Source: Pseudomonas putida (GTDB lineage Bacteria; Pseudomonadota; Gammaproteobacteria; Pseudomonadales; Pseudomonadaceae). From it: 64,000 nucleotides of DNA. Shown one piece after another: positions 1 to 10,203 of this stretch; the stretch's first letter is position 1, and each line of letters begins with the position of its first letter. The position numbers and the translations under genes are program-made. The notes beneath the pieces were generated by a model. It saw nothing but the letters and a program-made list of their open reading frames with translations. It had not been told where the DNA came from and ran no database searches. The stretch covers positions 2,852,001-2,916,000 of the forward strand of contig NZ_CP026115.2 of assembly GCF_009883635.2 (NCBI RefSeq), written 5' to 3'.

Positions 1-516
1 GGCGAGGCAACGGCGGCGGTGTTGCAGGGCGCGGGGCTTCAGGTGACATTTCCCGGGCTGGGTGACGACAGCGAGGCCTTGCTCGCACTCCCAGCCCTGC
101 GCCAGGCTATTGCGGCGCCTGGAGCGCGCGTGCTGATCGTGCGTGGCGTCGGAGGTCGCGAACTGCTGGCCGAGCGTCTTGCAGAGCAAGGTGCTAGTGT
201 CGAATATCTGGAACTGTATCGCCGCTGTCTGCCGGAGTACCCGGCGGGCACGCTGATGCGCCGCATAGAAGCGGAACGCCTCAATGGCCTGGTGGTCAGC
301 AGTGGGCAGGGTCTTGAACATTTGCAGCAGATGGCCGCTGCCGACTGGCCGCGAGTGGCGAGCCTGCCTTTGTTCGTACCCAGTCCGCGGGTCGCGGAAC
401 AGGCCAGGGCCGCCGGGGCCCAACAGGTTGTGGATTGCCGTGGCGCGAGTGCCACGGCCTTGCTGGCAGCCGTGCAGCGCAGCGCTGCACCTGCCTCTCA
501 AGGCGCTTCGCACTAG
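1..516 (+). CDS. hemD: Uroporphyrinogen-III synthase, C-terminal part (5' end outside window)
   Basis: The reading frame is open from base 1, so this is the C-terminal ~171 residues of a protein that starts upstream. HemD closes and rearranges hydroxymethylbilane into uroporphyrinogen III in the cytoplasm, the branch point to haem, sirohaem and corrinoids. The visible part has the HemD pattern: a strand ending in LIVRGVGGRELL, then a helix/strand with YRRCLPEYP, and later VVSSGQGLEHL and FVPSPRVAEQARAAGA. It ends 31 bases before hemX, and hemX and hemY follow in the same direction, which is the usual Pseudomonas hemCDXY order. Sirohaem made from its product serves sulfite reductase, so it indirectly supports the sulfur genes later in the window. 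Confidence 0.93.
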   Translation, partial: GEATAAVLQGAGLQVTFPGLGDDSEALLALPALRQAIAAPGARVLIVRGVGGRELLAERLAEQGASVEYLELYRRCLPEYPAGTLMRRIEAERLNGLVVSSGQGLEHLQQMAAADWPRVASLPLFVPSPRVAEQARAAGAQQVVDCRGASATALLAAVQRSAAPASQGASH

Positions 517-547
517 CGCGAGGCGCCCCCATGCAAAGGATGGATAC

Positions 548-1648
548 GTGAGCGAAACTGTCTTGTCCAACAATGATCAGCCGTCGGCGCAAGCGCCGGC
601 GCAACCCGTCACCGACAAGCCTGTAAAGCGCTCTGGCAGTGGTCTGGCCGTGCTGGCGCTGTTGCTGGGTGCGGCCGGGGTCGCAGTAGGGGGTTGGGGT
701 GTCTGGCAGGTGCGGCAGCTGCAAGGCAGTGCAGTGAACCAGGGCCAGCACCTCGAAGCCCTCAACCAGCGCGCCTCTGCACTGCAGCAGCGTGAGCAGC
801 AGATCAGTGCACAACTGGCCAGCCTGCCGGCAGCCAGCGAGCTGGAAGACCGCCGCCGCCTGGTGGCGCAGCTGCAAGGCGACCAGCAGCGTCTCAGCCA
901 GCGTCTGGAAACCGCACTTGGCGAAAGCCGCAAGGAGTGGCGCCTGGCCGAGGCCGAACACCTGCTGCGCCTTGCTACCCTGCGCTTGTCGGCGCTGCAG
1001 GACATCACCAGCGCCAAGGCACTGGTCGAAGGGGCCGACGAAATCCTCCGCGAACAGAGCGACCCGGGCGCCTTTGCTGCCCGCGAGCAACTGGCGCGCA
1101 GCCTGGCCACGCTCAACAGCACCCAGCAGCCGGACCGCACTGGTCTGTTCCTCAAGCTCGCCGCCCAGCGTGAACTGGTTCAGGAACTCAGCGCCCAGTC
1201 GCCCGAGTTCGCCAGCAACGCCGATGCGCTCGGTGCACTGACTGCCGAGGGTGATGGGGCCAGTCGCCTGTCGCAGTGGTGGGCAGAAATCTCCAAGTAC
1301 TTCCAGATCGACTTCAACGCTGACGACAACGTGCGGCCGTTGCTGGCCGGCCAACAGCTGAACCAGCTGCGCCTGGCCCTGAGCCTGACCATCGAACAGG
1401 CGCAGTGGGCTGCGCTCAATGGTGAGGCCAAGGTCTACAGCCAGGCCCTGGATGATGCCCGCAGCGTGCTGCTGGCCAACTTCAATGCCGACAACCCGCA
1501 AAGCAAGGCGATGCTCGACAGCCTCAACGCGCTGGCTGAACAGCCCGTCTCGGTAGTGACGCCGGACCTGAGCGAAAGCCTGGCGGCGGTGCAGGCGTAC
1601 ATCCAGCGTCGCCATCTGCCAGCCGAGGCAGAAGGGGGCAAGCCATGA
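548..1648 (+). CDS. hemX: HemX, membrane-anchored haem-operon protein
   Basis: 366-aa protein of the HemX family, often annotated as uroporphyrin-III C-methyltransferase although family members lack a convincing methyltransferase core. I chose the GTG at 548 because AAAGGA lies just upstream and because a longer reading would run through hemD in another frame. Residues 1-30 are polar and cytoplasmic, residues ~32-55 form one membrane helix (Ala/Leu/Gly-rich), and ~60-130 is Gln/Glu/Leu-rich and probably coiled coil. The rest is a soluble helical domain, presumably periplasmic. Its stop overlaps the hemY start (ATGA), so the two are translationally coupled. The precise role is unknown; a scaffold for late porphyrin enzymes is an inference. 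Confidence 0.9.
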   Translation: MSETVLSNNDQPSAQAPAQPVTDKPVKRSGSGLAVLALLLGAAGVAVGGWGVWQVRQLQGSAVNQGQHLEALNQRASALQQREQQISAQLASLPAASELEDRRRLVAQLQGDQQRLSQRLETALGESRKEWRLAEAEHLLRLATLRLSALQDITSAKALVEGADEILREQSDPGAFAAREQLARSLATLNSTQQPDRTGLFLKLAAQRELVQELSAQSPEFASNADALGALTAEGDGASRLSQWWAEISKYFQIDFNADDNVRPLLAGQQLNQLRLALSLTIEQAQWAALNGEAKVYSQALDDARSVLLANFNADNPQSKAMLDSLNALAEQPVSVVTPDLSESLAAVQAYIQRRHLPAEAEGGKP

Positions 1649-2883
1649 AGCGTGTCTACCTGCTGGCCGTACTGGCGATCGTGATTGCTGCAGCCTTGGG
1701 CATCGCGGTAGCCAAGCACAGTGGTTACGTGCTGATCGCCTACGGCGGTTTCCGTTACCAGTCCGGATTGTGGGCGGCGCTCGGAGCGCTGGCTGCGGTG
1801 GTCGTTTTGCTGTTGCTGCTGCGTTACCTGGTTGGCCTGGTGCTGACCTCCAGTGGCGTGGTCAACCCATGGTCGCGGCGCAACCGCAGCCGACGCGTGC
1901 GGATCGCCATCGAGCAGGGCCAGCTGGACCTGGCCGAGGGCCGCTGGGCCAGTGCCCAGCGCCACTTGCATCGTGCCGCCGAGGCCGAGCGCCAGCCGCT
2001 GTTGTATTACCTCGGCGCTGCCCGAGCCGCCAATGAGCAGGGGCGTAAGGAAGACAGCGACAACCTGCTGGAGCGTGCCCTGGAGCGTCAGCCGCAGGCC
2101 GAGCTGGCCATTGCCCTGACCCATGCGCAATTGCAGATGGACCGTGGCGAGCGTGATGCCGCGCTGGAGACGCTGCTGGCCATGCAGGAGCGGCATCCCC
2201 ATAACACCCAGGTCCTGCGCTTGTTGCAGCGTCTGCACCTGGAGCGCGGCGACTGGCCGGCGCTGATCCGCCTGATGCCAGACCTGCGCAAGGGCAAGGT
2301 GTTGCCGGCTGATGAGCTGGCGGCGTTGGAGAAGCGCGCTTGGGGCCAGAACCTTGGCCTGGCGACCACCCGTGGCGAGGATGTGCAAAGTGCCCGGCAG
2401 GCGCTGGAGCGCGCCTGGCAGCAGCTGACCGCAGCCCAGCGCCAGGAGCCGCAACTGGTGCTGGCCTATGCCGAACAGCTGCGCCAGGTGGGTGCCCAGG
2501 GCGAAGCCGAGCAGGTACTGCGCAGCGCGCTCAAGCGTGAGTACGAAAGCCACCTGGCTCGCCTGTACGGCCTCGTGCGCGGTGATGACCCGGCGCGTCA
2601 GCTGCAAACCGCCGAAGGTTGGCTGAAGGCCCACCCAGAAGACCCGAGCCTGTTGCTTACACTCGGTCGCCTTAGCCTGCAGAACCGTCTGTGGGGCAAG
2701 GCGCGCGACTATCTCGAAAGCAGTCTGCGCATGGAGCGTAATCCGGAAGCCTGCGCCGAACTCGCGCGCTTGCTGGCCAGCCTGGGCGAAACCGAACGCA
2801 GCAATCAGCTGTTCGAGGAAGGGCTGGGCCTGCTCGACGAGCGTCTTCTGGCACTGCCGCTGCCAGAGAGCGTACGCGCCTGA
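1645..2883 (+). CDS. hemY: HemY, TPR-containing inner-membrane protein of the haem operon
   Basis: 412 aa. Two N-terminal membrane helices (about residues 4-22 and 41-66) with the HemY_N motif AKHSGYVLIAYGGFRYQSG between them precede a long helical region with TPR-like Ala/Leu spacing, for example LLYYLGAARAANEQGRKEDS and PSLLLTLGRLSLQNRLWGKA. This is the proteobacterial HemY of the hemCDXY operon, not the Bacillus oxidase that shares the symbol. It starts four bases inside hemX. The operon ends just after it at a 13-bp perfect hairpin (2889-2920). A function in coordinating protoporphyrin synthesis is likely but not shown by the sequence. Confidence 0.92.
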   Translation: MKRVYLLAVLAIVIAAALGIAVAKHSGYVLIAYGGFRYQSGLWAALGALAAVVVLLLLLRYLVGLVLTSSGVVNPWSRRNRSRRVRIAIEQGQLDLAEGRWASAQRHLHRAAEAERQPLLYYLGAARAANEQGRKEDSDNLLERALERQPQAELAIALTHAQLQMDRGERDAALETLLAMQERHPHNTQVLRLLQRLHLERGDWPALIRLMPDLRKGKVLPADELAALEKRAWGQNLGLATTRGEDVQSARQALERAWQQLTAAQRQEPQLVLAYAEQLRQVGAQGEAEQVLRSALKREYESHLARLYGLVRGDDPARQLQTAEGWLKAHPEDPSLLLTLGRLSLQNRLWGKARDYLESSLRMERNPEACAELARLLASLGETERSNQLFEEGLGLLDERLLALPLPESVRA

Positions 2884-2888
2884 GCCTT

Positions 2889-2920
2889 CCATGAGCCCGC
2901 GTAGAGGCGCGGGCTCATGG
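2889..2920 (+). terminator. Hairpin after hemY
   Basis: Perfect 13-bp stem (CCATGAGCCCGCG and its complement) with a 6-base loop, beginning six bases after the hemY stop. No T-run follows, so it is either a transcript-stabilising hairpin or a weak terminator. The next 180 bases up to the DsbB-type gene hold no other gene. Confidence 0.6.
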
Positions 2921-3102
2921 GCTTGGTAACTAGTTCTGCGTTAAAAGTTTTATCTGCAGTCTCTTCTTCGGAAGTTTCCTACAGCTTGAATGGAGACTTT
3001 CCCTGCAATACAGCGACTTGTCACTCCCGTAGTGCCTTGAAACAAGCCCGGCCTTTCCTCTACCGTTCCAAGCCACTTCAACTTCCCGGGGCTGTTCTTC
3101 CC

Positions 3103-3630
3103 ATGCCGATGGCCAGTCTGCGCACGCTTTTCATTCCGGCATGCCTTGCATCGCTGGCAGTGCTGGGCGCGTCCTTCTATCTCGAGAGTGCCGTTGGGCT
3201 TGTGCCTTGCCTGCTGTGTTTCAGCCAGCGGATACTGCTGGCCTTGTATGCACTTGTCTGCCTTAGTGCGGCGTTGCATTCGCCTGGTATTGCCGGGGTA
3301 CGGCGTTATGCGCGAGCAGGGCTGCTGTGCGCGGCCAGTGGTGCCTTGCTGGCGGCACGGCATGTGTGGTTGCAGGGCGCGAGTGATGCAGGCCATCTGT
3401 GCCCTTTACCCATCGGGCACATGTTCGAACAGTCCTGGCGTGAAGCTGCGCGGCAACTATTGCTGGGCGGTCCCGATTGCAGCTCGCTGACCTGGAGCTT
3501 TCTCGACCTGACATTGCCGGAGTGGAGCCTGCTGGCGTTTCTGCTGTTGGCCGCGCTGCCCTTGAGCGGGCTGCTGGTGTGTCGTTTCCGCTCACTTCGC
3601 GCGACCAGTGGTGGTGCATCAGGGTATTAA
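3103..3630 (+). CDS. dsbH: DsbB-family disulfide bond formation protein (DsbH type)
   Basis: 175 aa with four predicted membrane helices. DsbB proteins pass electrons from the periplasmic oxidase DsbA to quinone. Both cysteine pairs expected for the family are present: C36-L-L-C39 in VPCLLCFSQR at the first periplasmic loop, and C100/C126 flanking the second loop (HLCPLPIGHMFEQ ... GGPDCSSL). The start at 3103 gives the normal short N-terminus before the first helix; the open frame continues further upstream without family features. An ATG at 3109 is an alternative. Position between hemY and algQ matches the dsbH locus of P. aeruginosa, so this is probably the second DsbB paralogue rather than the main one. 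Confidence 0.88.
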   Translation: MPMASLRTLFIPACLASLAVLGASFYLESAVGLVPCLLCFSQRILLALYALVCLSAALHSPGIAGVRRYARAGLLCAASGALLAARHVWLQGASDAGHLCPLPIGHMFEQSWREAARQLLLGGPDCSSLTWSFLDLTLPEWSLLAFLLLAALPLSGLLVCRFRSLRATSGGASGY

Positions 3631-3806
3631 ACACTTGTATGAACTTTGTCCGCTGCGTACCTTGATGCTAAGCACGCGCGGGAATAATCTCCCAGCACGC
3701 ATACTGAAAACACAACTGCTCGATGCCGTCCTGCTGATGTCACCTTTGTGCTGCACGGTCGTGGTGCGAGGTGCAGCGGCATCTACCCAGAAGGGAAGAG
3801 ATCGCC

Positions 3807-4277
3807 ATGCTCGATAGTTGTCAGAACGCCCAGGAACGCTGGGGTGGGGTTCACAAGCTGATCGACCGTTGGCTCGAGGAACGCGAGGAGCTGGTTCAGG
3901 CTTTCCGCACCTTGCGCGACGCCAAGCCGGCCTTTGCCGACAAGGACACGAACGGCGACTTTTGCACGCTACTTGTCGACTACGTTTCGGCGTGGCATTT
4001 CGAAGTCAGCGAGCAACTGGTCAGTGAAGCGAAAGCGTTCGGCGATACGCGAGGCCTGGAACTGGCCACGCAGATCAATCCGCGCATTGATGAAAGCACT
4101 CAGTTTGCTTTGGCCTTCAATGACCATTGCGACAAGGGCGAGTGCAAGGATCCTGCACGTTTCGCCGAAAAGCTCGGCAAGCTGGGCGGCCTGCTGCACG
4201 AACGCTTCGAGCTCGAAGACTGCCTGATCGAGGTGCTGCATAACGCGCACAAGGAAGAGGGCGCGGTCGAAGCCTGA
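3807..4277 (+). CDS. algQ: Anti-sigma-70 factor AlgQ (Rsd family)
   Basis: 156-aa helical protein of the Rsd/AlgQ family, which binds domain 4 of the housekeeping sigma factor and shifts RNA polymerase toward alternative sigmas; in P. aeruginosa it affects alginate and siderophore production. Family signatures include [19 protein letters not shown] near the N-terminus and [16 protein letters not shown] in the middle. The start is set by AAGGGAAGAG eight bases upstream of the ATG; the open frame extends 36 bases further without a better site. The 176-base gap after dsbH should carry its own promoter. It sits next to the convergent FKBP gene and near algP, as in other pseudomonads. Confidence 0.95.
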   Translation: MLDSCQNAQERWGGVHKLIDRWLEEREELVQAFRTLRDAKPAFADKDTNGDFCTLLVDYVSAWHFEVSEQLVSEAKAFGDTRGLELATQINPRIDESTQFALAFNDHCDKGECKDPARFAEKLGKLGGLLHERFELEDCLIEVLHNAHKEEGAVEA

Positions 4278-4286
4278 AGGTCGGCG

Positions 4287-4952
4287 TCAGTCGCCGACCG
4301 CCAGTAACTCGATTTCGAACACCAGCGGCGTGTAGGGCGCGATCAGGTCACCTGCGCCCTCGGCACCGTAGGCCTGTGCCGAGGGGATCACCAGGCGCCA
4401 GGTCGAACCCGCCTTCATGTGTGGCAGCGCTACTTGCCAGCCCTCGATCACCGAGTCCAGGCTGAACCACTGTGGTTGTTGGTTCTGGTCGAACACCGAA
4501 CCATCCGGCAGCTTGCCGACATAGCGCACCTGCACCTTGCCGCCGGCTTTGGGTTGCGCGCCATTACCCGCTTTCAGCTCACTGTACAGTATGCCTTCCG
4601 GCAACTCGTGCACCCCGGCACGGGCCCGCTCGTTGGCCATGAAGCGCGTTTCCACGGCCTGCAGCTTGGTCACTTCCGCTTGTTCGGCGGCGGCGCCGGC
4701 TTGCTCCTCGTGCTGCTGGAGAATGGCCTCCATTCGCGCCTTGTCGAGTTTCAATGGCTGGCCCTGATAGGACTGGCGCAGGCCTTCGACCAGCGCATCC
4801 AGTTGCAGGCCGGGCACTTCTTGACGAAGGCGCTCGCCCAGGCTGGCGCCGAGGCTGTAGGCCAGGTCTTGATCGTTGGCAGAGGCGGTATCGTTGGCGG
4901 CCAGGGCGAACGGCGCCATCAGGCACAGGCCGAAAGCAAGATAACGCGGCAT
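4287..4952 (-). CDS. FKBP-type peptidyl-prolyl isomerase, exported
   Basis: 221 aa. It starts with a signal peptide (MPRYLAFGLCLMAPFALAAND) and then has the helical FKBP_N dimerisation region (LAYSLGASLGERLRQEVPG onward). The C-terminal FKBP domain contains VQVRYVGKLPDGSVFDQN, VIEGWQVALPHMKAGSTWRL and PYTPLVFEIELLAV. This is the FkpA/Mip-like architecture, so it should be a periplasmic prolyl isomerase and chaperone. The start at 4952 fits the signal peptide and has GGAG upstream; the frame stays open for 18 more codons that would spoil the signal sequence. It is convergent with algQ, with only 9 bases between the two stops. Confidence 0.9.
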   Translation of the reverse strand: MPRYLAFGLCLMAPFALAANDTASANDQDLAYSLGASLGERLRQEVPGLQLDALVEGLRQSYQGQPLKLDKARMEAILQQHEEQAGAAAEQAEVTKLQAVETRFMANERARAGVHELPEGILYSELKAGNGAQPKAGGKVQVRYVGKLPDGSVFDQNQQPQWFSLDSVIEGWQVALPHMKAGSTWRLVIPSAQAYGAEGAGDLIAPYTPLVFEIELLAVGD

Positions 4953-5176
4953 GTCTAACTCCAGCTCGATAAGCTGGGAAGTATGCCAGCGTTGTTGCCC
5001 CGACATGTGTAAATATCAGCAACGTTTTGTTAAGCAACTACACTTGCACGGAGCTGCAAGATAACAACTTTGCCCAGGCATGCAACGCGGCGCCATCAAT
5101 ACTGTCAACATGCCCTAGCGGCGGTAGCAGCAGAAGCATAGTATGAGCCGCAATCTCGTCAGCCAGGAGGTAAACC

Positions 5177-6214
5177 ATGTCGGCTAAAAAGAAGCCAGTA
5201 AATACGCCGTTACACCTGCTCCAGCAACTTTCGGGCAGCCTGCTCGAACACTTGGAAGAGGCCTGCTCGCAAGCGCTGGCTGATGCGGAGAAATTGCTGG
5301 CCAAGTTGGAAAAGCAGCGCGGCAAAGCCCAGGAAAAACTGCACAACGGTCGCCTGAAGTTGCAGGATTCGGCCAAGGCAGGCAAAGCCAAGGCGCAGAA
5401 CAAGGCACAAAAGGTTATTGGTGAACTTGAAGCATTGCTCGACTCGCTCAAGGAGCGTCAGACCCAGACGCGTACCTATATTCAGCAACTCAAGCGCGAT
5501 GCCCAAGAAAGCCTGAAACTGGCTCAAGGTGTCGGCAAGGTCCGTGAGGCCGCTGGCAAGGCACTCGATCAGCGTGCAGTGGCTGCCAAGACCGCGAAAC
5601 CGGTTGCTGCCAAGGCACCGGCCCGCAGCGCCGCCAAGCCTGCCGCCAAGGCCCCGGCCAAGCCGGCTGCAACCAAGGCCCCAGCCCGCGCCGCCGCAGC
5701 CAAGCCTGCCGCCAAGCCATCCGCGAAAGCTGCTGCTGCCAAGCCTGCAGCCAGACCAGCGGCCGCCAAGCCTGCAGCAGCCAAAGCCCCGGCCAGAACT
5801 GCCGCCGCCAAGCCAGCCGCTAAACCTGCCGCTGCCAAGGCTCCTGCCAAGCCAGTGGCCGCCAAGCCTGCAGCAGCCAAGGCCCCGGCCAGAACCGCTG
5901 CCGCCAAGCCAGCTGGCAAACCTGCAGCCGCCAAGGCTCCAGCCAAGCCAGCAGTCAAACCTGCTGCTGCTGCCAAAGCTCCAGCCAAGCCAGCAACCAA
6001 ACCTGCTGCTGCCAAAGCTCCGGCCAAACCTGCCGCCGCCAAGCCAGCAGCAAGACCTGCAGCCAAGGCCTCTGCGAAAGCCGTCGCTGCCAAACCTGCC
6101 GAAGCAAAACCGGCTACTCCAGCCGCCAGTGCGCCAGCAACCAACTCGGCAGCTCCAGCCGCTCCCTCGGCACCCGCCAGCACCCCAGCTCAGACGCCGT
6201 CTTCGGCCTCCTGA
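5177..6214 (+). CDS. algP: AlgP, histone-like Lys/Ala/Pro-rich DNA-binding protein
   Basis: 345 aa in two clear parts. Residues ~1-130 are a helical, coiled-coil-prone domain (LEHLEEACSQALADAEKLLA; ELEALLDSLKERQTQTRTY). Residues ~135-345 are an extremely low-complexity tail built from AAKPAAKAPAKPAA-type units, resembling the C-terminus of eukaryotic histone H1 and PhaF. In P. aeruginosa AlgP (AlgR3) binds DNA and modulates algD. AGGAGG lies 8 bases before the start. The 224-base gap upstream, shared with the divergent FKBP gene, should hold both promoters. The last 25 bases overlap the convergent TIGR02444-type gene. Tail length probably varies between strains. Confidence 0.93.
   Translation: MSAKKKPVNTPLHLLQQLSGSLLEHLEEACSQALADAEKLLAKLEKQRGKAQEKLHNGRLKLQDSAKAGKAKAQNKAQKVIGELEALLDSLKERQTQTRTYIQQLKRDAQESLKLAQGVGKVREAAGKALDQRAVAAKTAKPVAAKAPARSAAKPAAKAPAKPAATKAPARAAAAKPAAKPSAKAAAAKPAARPAAAKPAAAKAPARTAAAKPAAKPAAAKAPAKPVAAKPAAAKAPARTAAAKPAGKPAAAKAPAKPAVKPAAAAKAPAKPATKPAAAKAPAKPAAAKPAARPAAKASAKAVAAKPAEAKPATPAASAPATNSAAPAAPSAPASTPAQTPSSAS
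5600..6110 (+). repeat. Degenerate KPAA-type repeat tract inside algP
   Basis: About 510 bases of imperfect tandem units encoding K-P-A-A, K-A-P-A and R-T-A-A blocks. A longer unit beginning AAKAPARTAAAKPA recurs at least twice (around 5778 and 5877). The units are built from GCC/GCT/GCA and AAG codons, so slippage or recombination between them could lengthen or shorten the protein without a frameshift. Confidence 0.85.
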
Positions 6215-6672
6215 AGCGCTGCGGCCGCGACGCGCAAGCCAACCAGCGCGTCGTGGTCACGGGCTTGGTCCGGTGCCAGCTGGTCCAGCCAATCGCCCGT
6301 GGGCTCATGCGAGCCCGTGGGCCATTGTTGTGCACAGGCTTCCAGCCGTTGCAGCAACTGCTTCTCCGCCTGTAACTCCAGACCCTTCACTTGCTCACGC
6401 AATGCAGCCAGGTGTGGATCGTGCTGCGCGGGCGTGCGCCATTGCTGGCGCAGGCTGCGTAACGGCGCCACCACATCGTGTTGCCACGGCCCGGCAATCG
6501 CACGCAATGCCTGGGCGCGCTCTTCATTGAAGCTGACGGCACGCGCCTGCAGCCAGGTTGCGCACAGCAGCAGGCAGACGTCGCCCCCTATCGCCTGAAC
6601 GTCCAGGCAAGCCGTTTCGACTCCCGGGCGGGCATACAGCGCCAGGGCGTGATTCCACAGGTCGGTGTACAT
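6190..6672 (-). CDS. TIGR02444-family conserved protein
   Basis: 160 aa, unknown function, found next to algP and the ABC-F gene in pseudomonads. The start MYTDLWNHALALYARPGV is typical of the family; an upstream GTG (6684) is possible, but the ATG at 6672 has GGA just before it. The middle, CLLLCATWLQARAVSFNEER, is the most conserved-looking part. The C-terminal third is Gln/Leu/Glu-rich and probably helical. No signal peptide or membrane segment is visible, so it should be cytosolic. It is convergent with algP and overlaps its end by 25 bases, and divergent from the ABC-F gene with only 50 bases between starts. Confidence 0.75.
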   Translation of the reverse strand: MYTDLWNHALALYARPGVETACLDVQAIGGDVCLLLCATWLQARAVSFNEERAQALRAIAGPWQHDVVAPLRSLRQQWRTPAQHDPHLAALREQVKGLELQAEKQLLQRLEACAQQWPTGSHEPTGDWLDQLAPDQARDHDALVGLRVAAAALQEAEDGV

Positions 6673-6722
6673 GATTCCACTCACGCTGCGGGCCGAGGAA
6701 GCTGGTAGACTCCGCGACCACT

Positions 6723-8633
<1,911 letters not shown>

Positions 8634-8653
8634 TCCATTGTTGTTGTCAGTGC

Positions 8654-8692
8654 TGGCCTCTTCGCGGGACAAGCCCGCTCCTACAGGGGCCA
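8654..8692 (+). repeat. Single REP element
   Basis: One copy of the P. putida-type repetitive extragenic palindrome (GGCCTCTTCGCGGG-acaa-GCCCGCTCCTAC), between the ABC-F gene and the LysE-family gene. The same core occurs in pairs at 26.9, 48.2 and 53.9 kb. Confidence 0.85.
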
Positions 8693-8785
8693 GTACAGGC
8701 GATAGATGTCCGCAGAATTTGCTGGTTATTTTTTCGCCAACGCCTTAGCTTAATGTTTTGCAACAATTGTTGAGCGAGGTGTGTG

Positions 8786-9418
8786 ATGTCGATGGAAGTG
8801 TGGTTGGGCTTCTTTGCCGCGTGCTGGGTAATCAGCCTGTCGCCGGGTGCCGGGGCGATTGCCTCGATGTCCAGCGGGCTACAGTACGGTTTCTGGCGTG
8901 GATACTGGAATGCCCTGGGCCTGCAATTGGGCCTGATCGTGCAGATCGCCATCATTGCCGCCGGCGTCGGCGCCATCCTTGCTGCTTCTGCCACTGCCTT
9001 CCAGATCATCAAGTGGTTCGGCGTTGGCTACCTGGTCTACCTGGCCTACAAGCAATGGCGTGCCCTGCCCATGGACATGACCGATGAATCGGGCGTGCGC
9101 CCGATCGGCAAGCCGTTGAGCCTGGTGTTCCGTGGCTTCCTGGTCAACGTCAGCAACCCCAAGGCGCTGGTGTTCATGCTGGCGGTACTGCCGCAGTTCA
9201 TCAACCCGCACGCGCCGCTGCTGCCACAGTACATCGCGATCACCGTGACCATGATCTGCGTCGACATGCTGGTGATGGCGGGTTACACCGGCCTGGCTTC
9301 GCGGGTGTTGCGCCTGCTGCGCACGCCCAAGCAGCAAAAGCGCCTGAACCGCACCTTTGCCGGGTTGTTCATTGGCGCGGCGACCTTCCTCGCCACGCTG
9401 CGCCGGGCGCCGATCTGA
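8786..9418 (+). CDS. LysE/RhtB-family amino-acid exporter
   Basis: 210-aa inner-membrane protein with about six hydrophobic helices. The LysE family exports basic amino acids, homoserine/threonine or related metabolites. Diagnostic stretches are SLSPGAGAIASMSSG in the first helix region and FLVNVSNPKALVFMLAVLPQF in the middle. I chose the ATG at 8786 because GAGG lies 6 bases upstream; a GTG directly before it is in frame. The gene stands alone, downstream of a REP element and convergent with the SPFH gene. The substrate cannot be read from sequence. Confidence 0.88.
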   Translation: MSMEVWLGFFAACWVISLSPGAGAIASMSSGLQYGFWRGYWNALGLQLGLIVQIAIIAAGVGAILAASATAFQIIKWFGVGYLVYLAYKQWRALPMDMTDESGVRPIGKPLSLVFRGFLVNVSNPKALVFMLAVLPQFINPHAPLLPQYIAITVTMICVDMLVMAGYTGLASRVLRLLRTPKQQKRLNRTFAGLFIGAATFLATLRRAPI

Positions 9419-9448
9419 TCGAATATCGGGGCTGCGTTGCAGCCCCGG

Positions 9449-10201
9449 TCATTTCTGCTTGTCCACCAATCCCTTGAGCAAATCGACCGGCAGCGGAAAT
9501 ACAATGGTCGAGCTCTTGTCCCCGGCAATCGTCCCCAGTGTCTGCATGTAGCGCAGCTGCATCGCCCCAGGCTCCTTGCTGAGCATCTGCGCGGCCTGCA
9601 TCAGCTTCTCCGACGCCTGCAGCTCGCCCTCGGCATGGATCACCTTGGCCCGCCGTTCCCGTTCGGCCTCCGCCTGACGGGCGATGGCGCGGACCATCGA
9701 TTCGTTGAGGTCGACATGCTTGATCTCGACATTGGCGACCTTGATGCCCCAGGCATCGGTCTGTGCGTCCAGTACCTGGCGGATGTCCAGATTCAGCTGC
9801 TCGCGCTCGGCCAGCAGTTCGTCCAGCTCGTGCTTGCCCAGCACCGCACGCAAGGTGGTCTGCGCCAGCTGGCTGGTGGCGACGAGGAAGTCCTCGACCT
9901 GGATGATTGCCTTCTGCGGGTCGAGCACACGGAAATACAGCACCGCATTGACCTTCACCGACACGTTGTCGCGGGTGATTACATCCTGTGGCGGCACATC
10001 CAGCACCACGGTGCGCAGGTCGACCCGGACCATCTGCTGGATGACCGGAATCAGCAGGATCAGCCCCGGCCCCTTGACCTGCCAGAAGCGCCCCAACTGG
10101 AACACCACGCCACGCTCGTACTCGCGCAGGATGCGGAATGCCGACAGCAACAGCATGGCCAGCACGATCAGCACGGCACCGAAACCCACTTGCATGAACA
10201 T
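9449..10201 (-). CDS. SPFH/Band-7 (stomatin-like) membrane protein
   Basis: 250 aa. An N-terminal membrane anchor ([20 protein letters not shown]) is followed by the SPFH domain ([41 protein letters not shown]) and a Glu/Arg/Ala-rich helical region ([20 protein letters not shown]). Bacterial stomatins of this type form scaffolds with NfeD proteins. Here the NfeD gene lies immediately upstream with two bases between stop and start, so the two form an operon and probably a complex. The frame remains open upstream, but that part overlaps nfeD and lacks family features. Confidence 0.93.
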   Translation of the reverse strand: MFMQVGFGAVLIVLAMLLLSAFRILREYERGVVFQLGRFWQVKGPGLILLIPVIQQMVRVDLRTVVLDVPPQDVITRDNVSVKVNAVLYFRVLDPQKAIIQVEDFLVATSQLAQTTLRAVLGKHELDELLAEREQLNLDIRQVLDAQTDAWGIKVANVEIKHVDLNESMVRAIARQAEAERERRAKVIHAEGELQASEKLMQAAQMLSKEPGAMQLRYMQTLGTIAGDKSSTIVFPLPVDLLKGLVDKQK

Positions 10202-10203
10202 CG

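Noticed and set aside
296..1615. Long minus-strand open frame opposite hemX (439 codons)
   Set aside because: It mirrors the codon periodicity of hemX in GC-rich DNA, has no ribosome site, and its translation resembles no family.
1435..2892. Minus-strand open frame opposite hemY (485 codons)
   Set aside because: Gln/Leu/Ala-rich antisense shadow of a real TPR-type gene; no start signals.
5600..6110. Repeat tract of algP as a CRISPR-like or satellite array
   Set aside because: The units are in frame, degenerate and encode the known AlgP tail; there are no spacers.
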